A stretch of DNA of 64,000 bases, taken from positions 176,302-240,301 of the forward strand of contig JAAOMT010000263.1 in the NCBI GenBank assembly GCA_016748015.1. Reading direction: 5' to 3'. Within the stretch, counting starts at the first letter, position 1. Each line of letters opens with the position of its first letter. This DNA is from Geosiphon pyriformis (taxonomy: Eukaryota; Glomeromycota; Glomeromycetes; Archaeosporales; Geosiphonaceae). Of the stretch, positions 62,076 through 64,000 are shown piece by piece. The notes below the pieces were generated by a model. That model was not told the DNA's origin. It did no database searches and worked only from the letters and a program-made list of their open reading frames with translations. A program made the translations under genes and the position numbers.

Positions 62076-64000
62076 ACACCAACTATAAAAAATAAAAAAA
62101 TACCTTTATTAATCTCTATTCTGCTTGATTTTGCTACAAAATTAGAGTTAATTCTATATTTACATAAATGTTTATGTTTTTTAATTTTACACAACAAAGA
62201 ATCATAAAAAATTTTCCAAAAAAGTGGTAAGAAAACTTCACACTAATCTAGTTTATCATAAACCACATAGTCATTTAAAAAACCAAAATTAGTTATCACT
62301 CTGTTAATTTTGTTTTCATAAATATTTCCAAAAAACTTGATAAACCTGTCATATATTTTGATATATTTCAAACTAGATCTTAAATAATACTATTCAACTG
62401 AATCATAAGCTTTACACATATCTTGCAAAGCCAACCAAATTTTTTGGCTCTTTTTCAGAGTGTTTTCTACTATTAAACTAATAACAAATATGAGAAACTA
62501 AGTTAAAATATTTTTCAAAACTGAAAAATTATTATCATAAAGAATGTTAAATTTGTTATAAATAGATAAGCTCTGATTTGACAGAACTTTAAACAAAATT
62601 TTTTTTGTAGTCTTAATTAGTACAATAAGTCATGTGTTAATCAAAATGTCATTCTATTTATAAAACTTAAAAATTATCAAAACTCATGTCTTCTTCCAAG
62701 AATTTAGAATATCACTAAGTTTAAGACAAAAATTCAGTAGATTCAAAAAACATTCTATTATTTTATTATGATAATATTTTTACAGCTTATTTGATATGTT
62801 AAAAAGATTAATGACTTTTTTATTAAATAATTTATTGATTATCAAGACCAATTTTCCTAAGCTAATGTTGTTTATTATGCCAGAAAAAGTATTATCCTTT
62901 ATATGCTCTAAAGAAGCATATTGACAAGTCCAAAAATCAAACAGAACCAAAGAAATTTTCTGCTTTTTTGTCTAATCTATTATAATATTGTCTATTTTAG
63001 ATTTTATTTTATCTGGTTCTAAAATCAATTTTTTCTCAATTACCAAATAATCTAAAACAACTTTGTGAAAAAGTTATTTCAAAACATTTCTTATCATGCT
63101 TTTTTTATCCAAACTAAAACTTTCTATTTGCTTCTTAATTGTATTTCTAATAGATGTATTTTTGGTCATTTTTAATTCATAGTATTTTGATTTTTAATAT
63201 CTTTTTTTAATCTTTGACAAATGTTTAATAATTTTTGTTAGTCTTACATTATTACAAAATATGATAACAATTTTGAAAGTCTTAGTATTATTAATAGTTA
63301 ACCAAACTCTAACAAGCTGTTTGAAATTAAACATCTTATCTGAACTCAAACTCTTTATTATCTTAGCAACCAAAAACTCTAACTTAAAAAATCTCAAAAA
63401 TTGTTTGTTTTTTAAATAGTCAAAATTACAGAACCAATATTTAGAAAACACTTTATTAGCCAAACCAGTTATAACACTTTTCAAAATTTTTCATATCTTA
63501 TATAAATTTTTTTTATCTCTTGTATTCACAAAACTACTTATTATAGCCAACAATTTAGCAAAAAAACAATTTTTAAAATGCATTAATTTGGTCTTATTTG
63601 CATTTTTAATTCAAAACTTTTACTGATTTTTATTAGTCTACTTGTAAATATTGTTTAAATAAAAATTTAATAGGCCTTCTAATTCAATTAAGACAATAAT
63701 TACTTTATGATTAGTATCAAAAAACTTAGATACAGATTCAATTTTATGCTCAGTAATTGCCAAAAACAAATTTTTACTTATAAAAATATAGTTAATAACT
63801 TTTTCTATCCCTCTGAAATTGCTTTAAGTAGTCAACTTAACTGAAAAATATTTATTTAATAAGTTAATTAAACCCATATCCGAATATTTTTTAAAACTTA
63901 TATATTTTTTAAAATTATTTTATTAAAGTTACCACTCAGAATTACAAAAGAGCTAGAACTTATTGTATTAGAAATAACTAAATTAACATTAAAAGTTTGA

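Larger units (their letters stand above)
57860..64000 (-). mobile_element. LINE copy 5, decayed, continuing beyond the window
   Basis: On the minus strand the 3' end lies at about 57.86 kb, and the 5' part is cut by the window end. Readable parts: an ORF2 region before the RT (63484-63194, KSVITGLANKVFSKYWF), RT (62020-61661, with KYLKKIL after FVNN), RNase H pieces (61.1-60.9 and 60.1-59.9 kb) and the C-terminal part (58.6-57.9 kb). Two insertions interrupt it: an LTR-B element at 58.67-59.64 kb and an unknown element at 60.10-60.89 kb. All frames are broken. Confidence 0.8.

Overview
The window looks like nuclear DNA of an arbuscular mycorrhizal fungus (Glomeromycotina, Rhizophagus-like). 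The support is: many short GT..AG introns of about 60-120 bases; very low GC; BTB-TLDc, F-box and Sel1/kinase genes, which are large families in these fungi; and LINE fragments whose protein resembles LINE proteins I remember from Rhizophagus. The last point is recall and was not checked.

Layout. 0.3-24 kb is the gene-bearing part: an F-box protein (-), a 14-exon AFG2/Drg1-type double AAA ATPase (+) divergent from it, two BTB-BACK-TLDc paralogues in tail-to-tail orientation (one with a 43-bp duplication that changes its C-terminus), a broken Sel1-repeat gene next to a broken zinc-ribbon/kinase gene, a type I membrane protein of unknown function, and a five-exon CCC1/VIT1-type vacuolar iron/manganese transporter. 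I rebuilt the introns by matching splice sites and reading phase, so most coding entries are complete models.

25-64 kb holds no host gene that I can recognise. It is an extremely AT-rich stack of decayed retroelements: one Ty3/Gypsy relic (RT, RNase H and integrase readable through stop codons), two LTR families called here LTR-A and LTR-B, and five copies of one LINE family (ORF1 with RRM and CCHC knuckle; ORF2 with endonuclease, RT, RNase H and a C-terminal zinc finger). Several insertions are nested: LINEs sit inside LTR-B copies, and an LTR-B element sits inside a LINE. One LINE tail (41.25-42.15 kb) is young and still open. The other copies show C-to-T and G-to-A decay on both strands and almost no CpG.

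The most unusual structure is in the LTRs. Five LTR-A copies carry 5-9 tandem 12-bp units ending 8-16 bases before a TATA-like box. LTR-B has an analogous array of roughly 20-bp units before its own TATA-like box. No CRISPR array, rRNA or tRNA gene was seen. I found no clear new multi-gene system; the LTR arrays and the decay pattern deserve the most attention.
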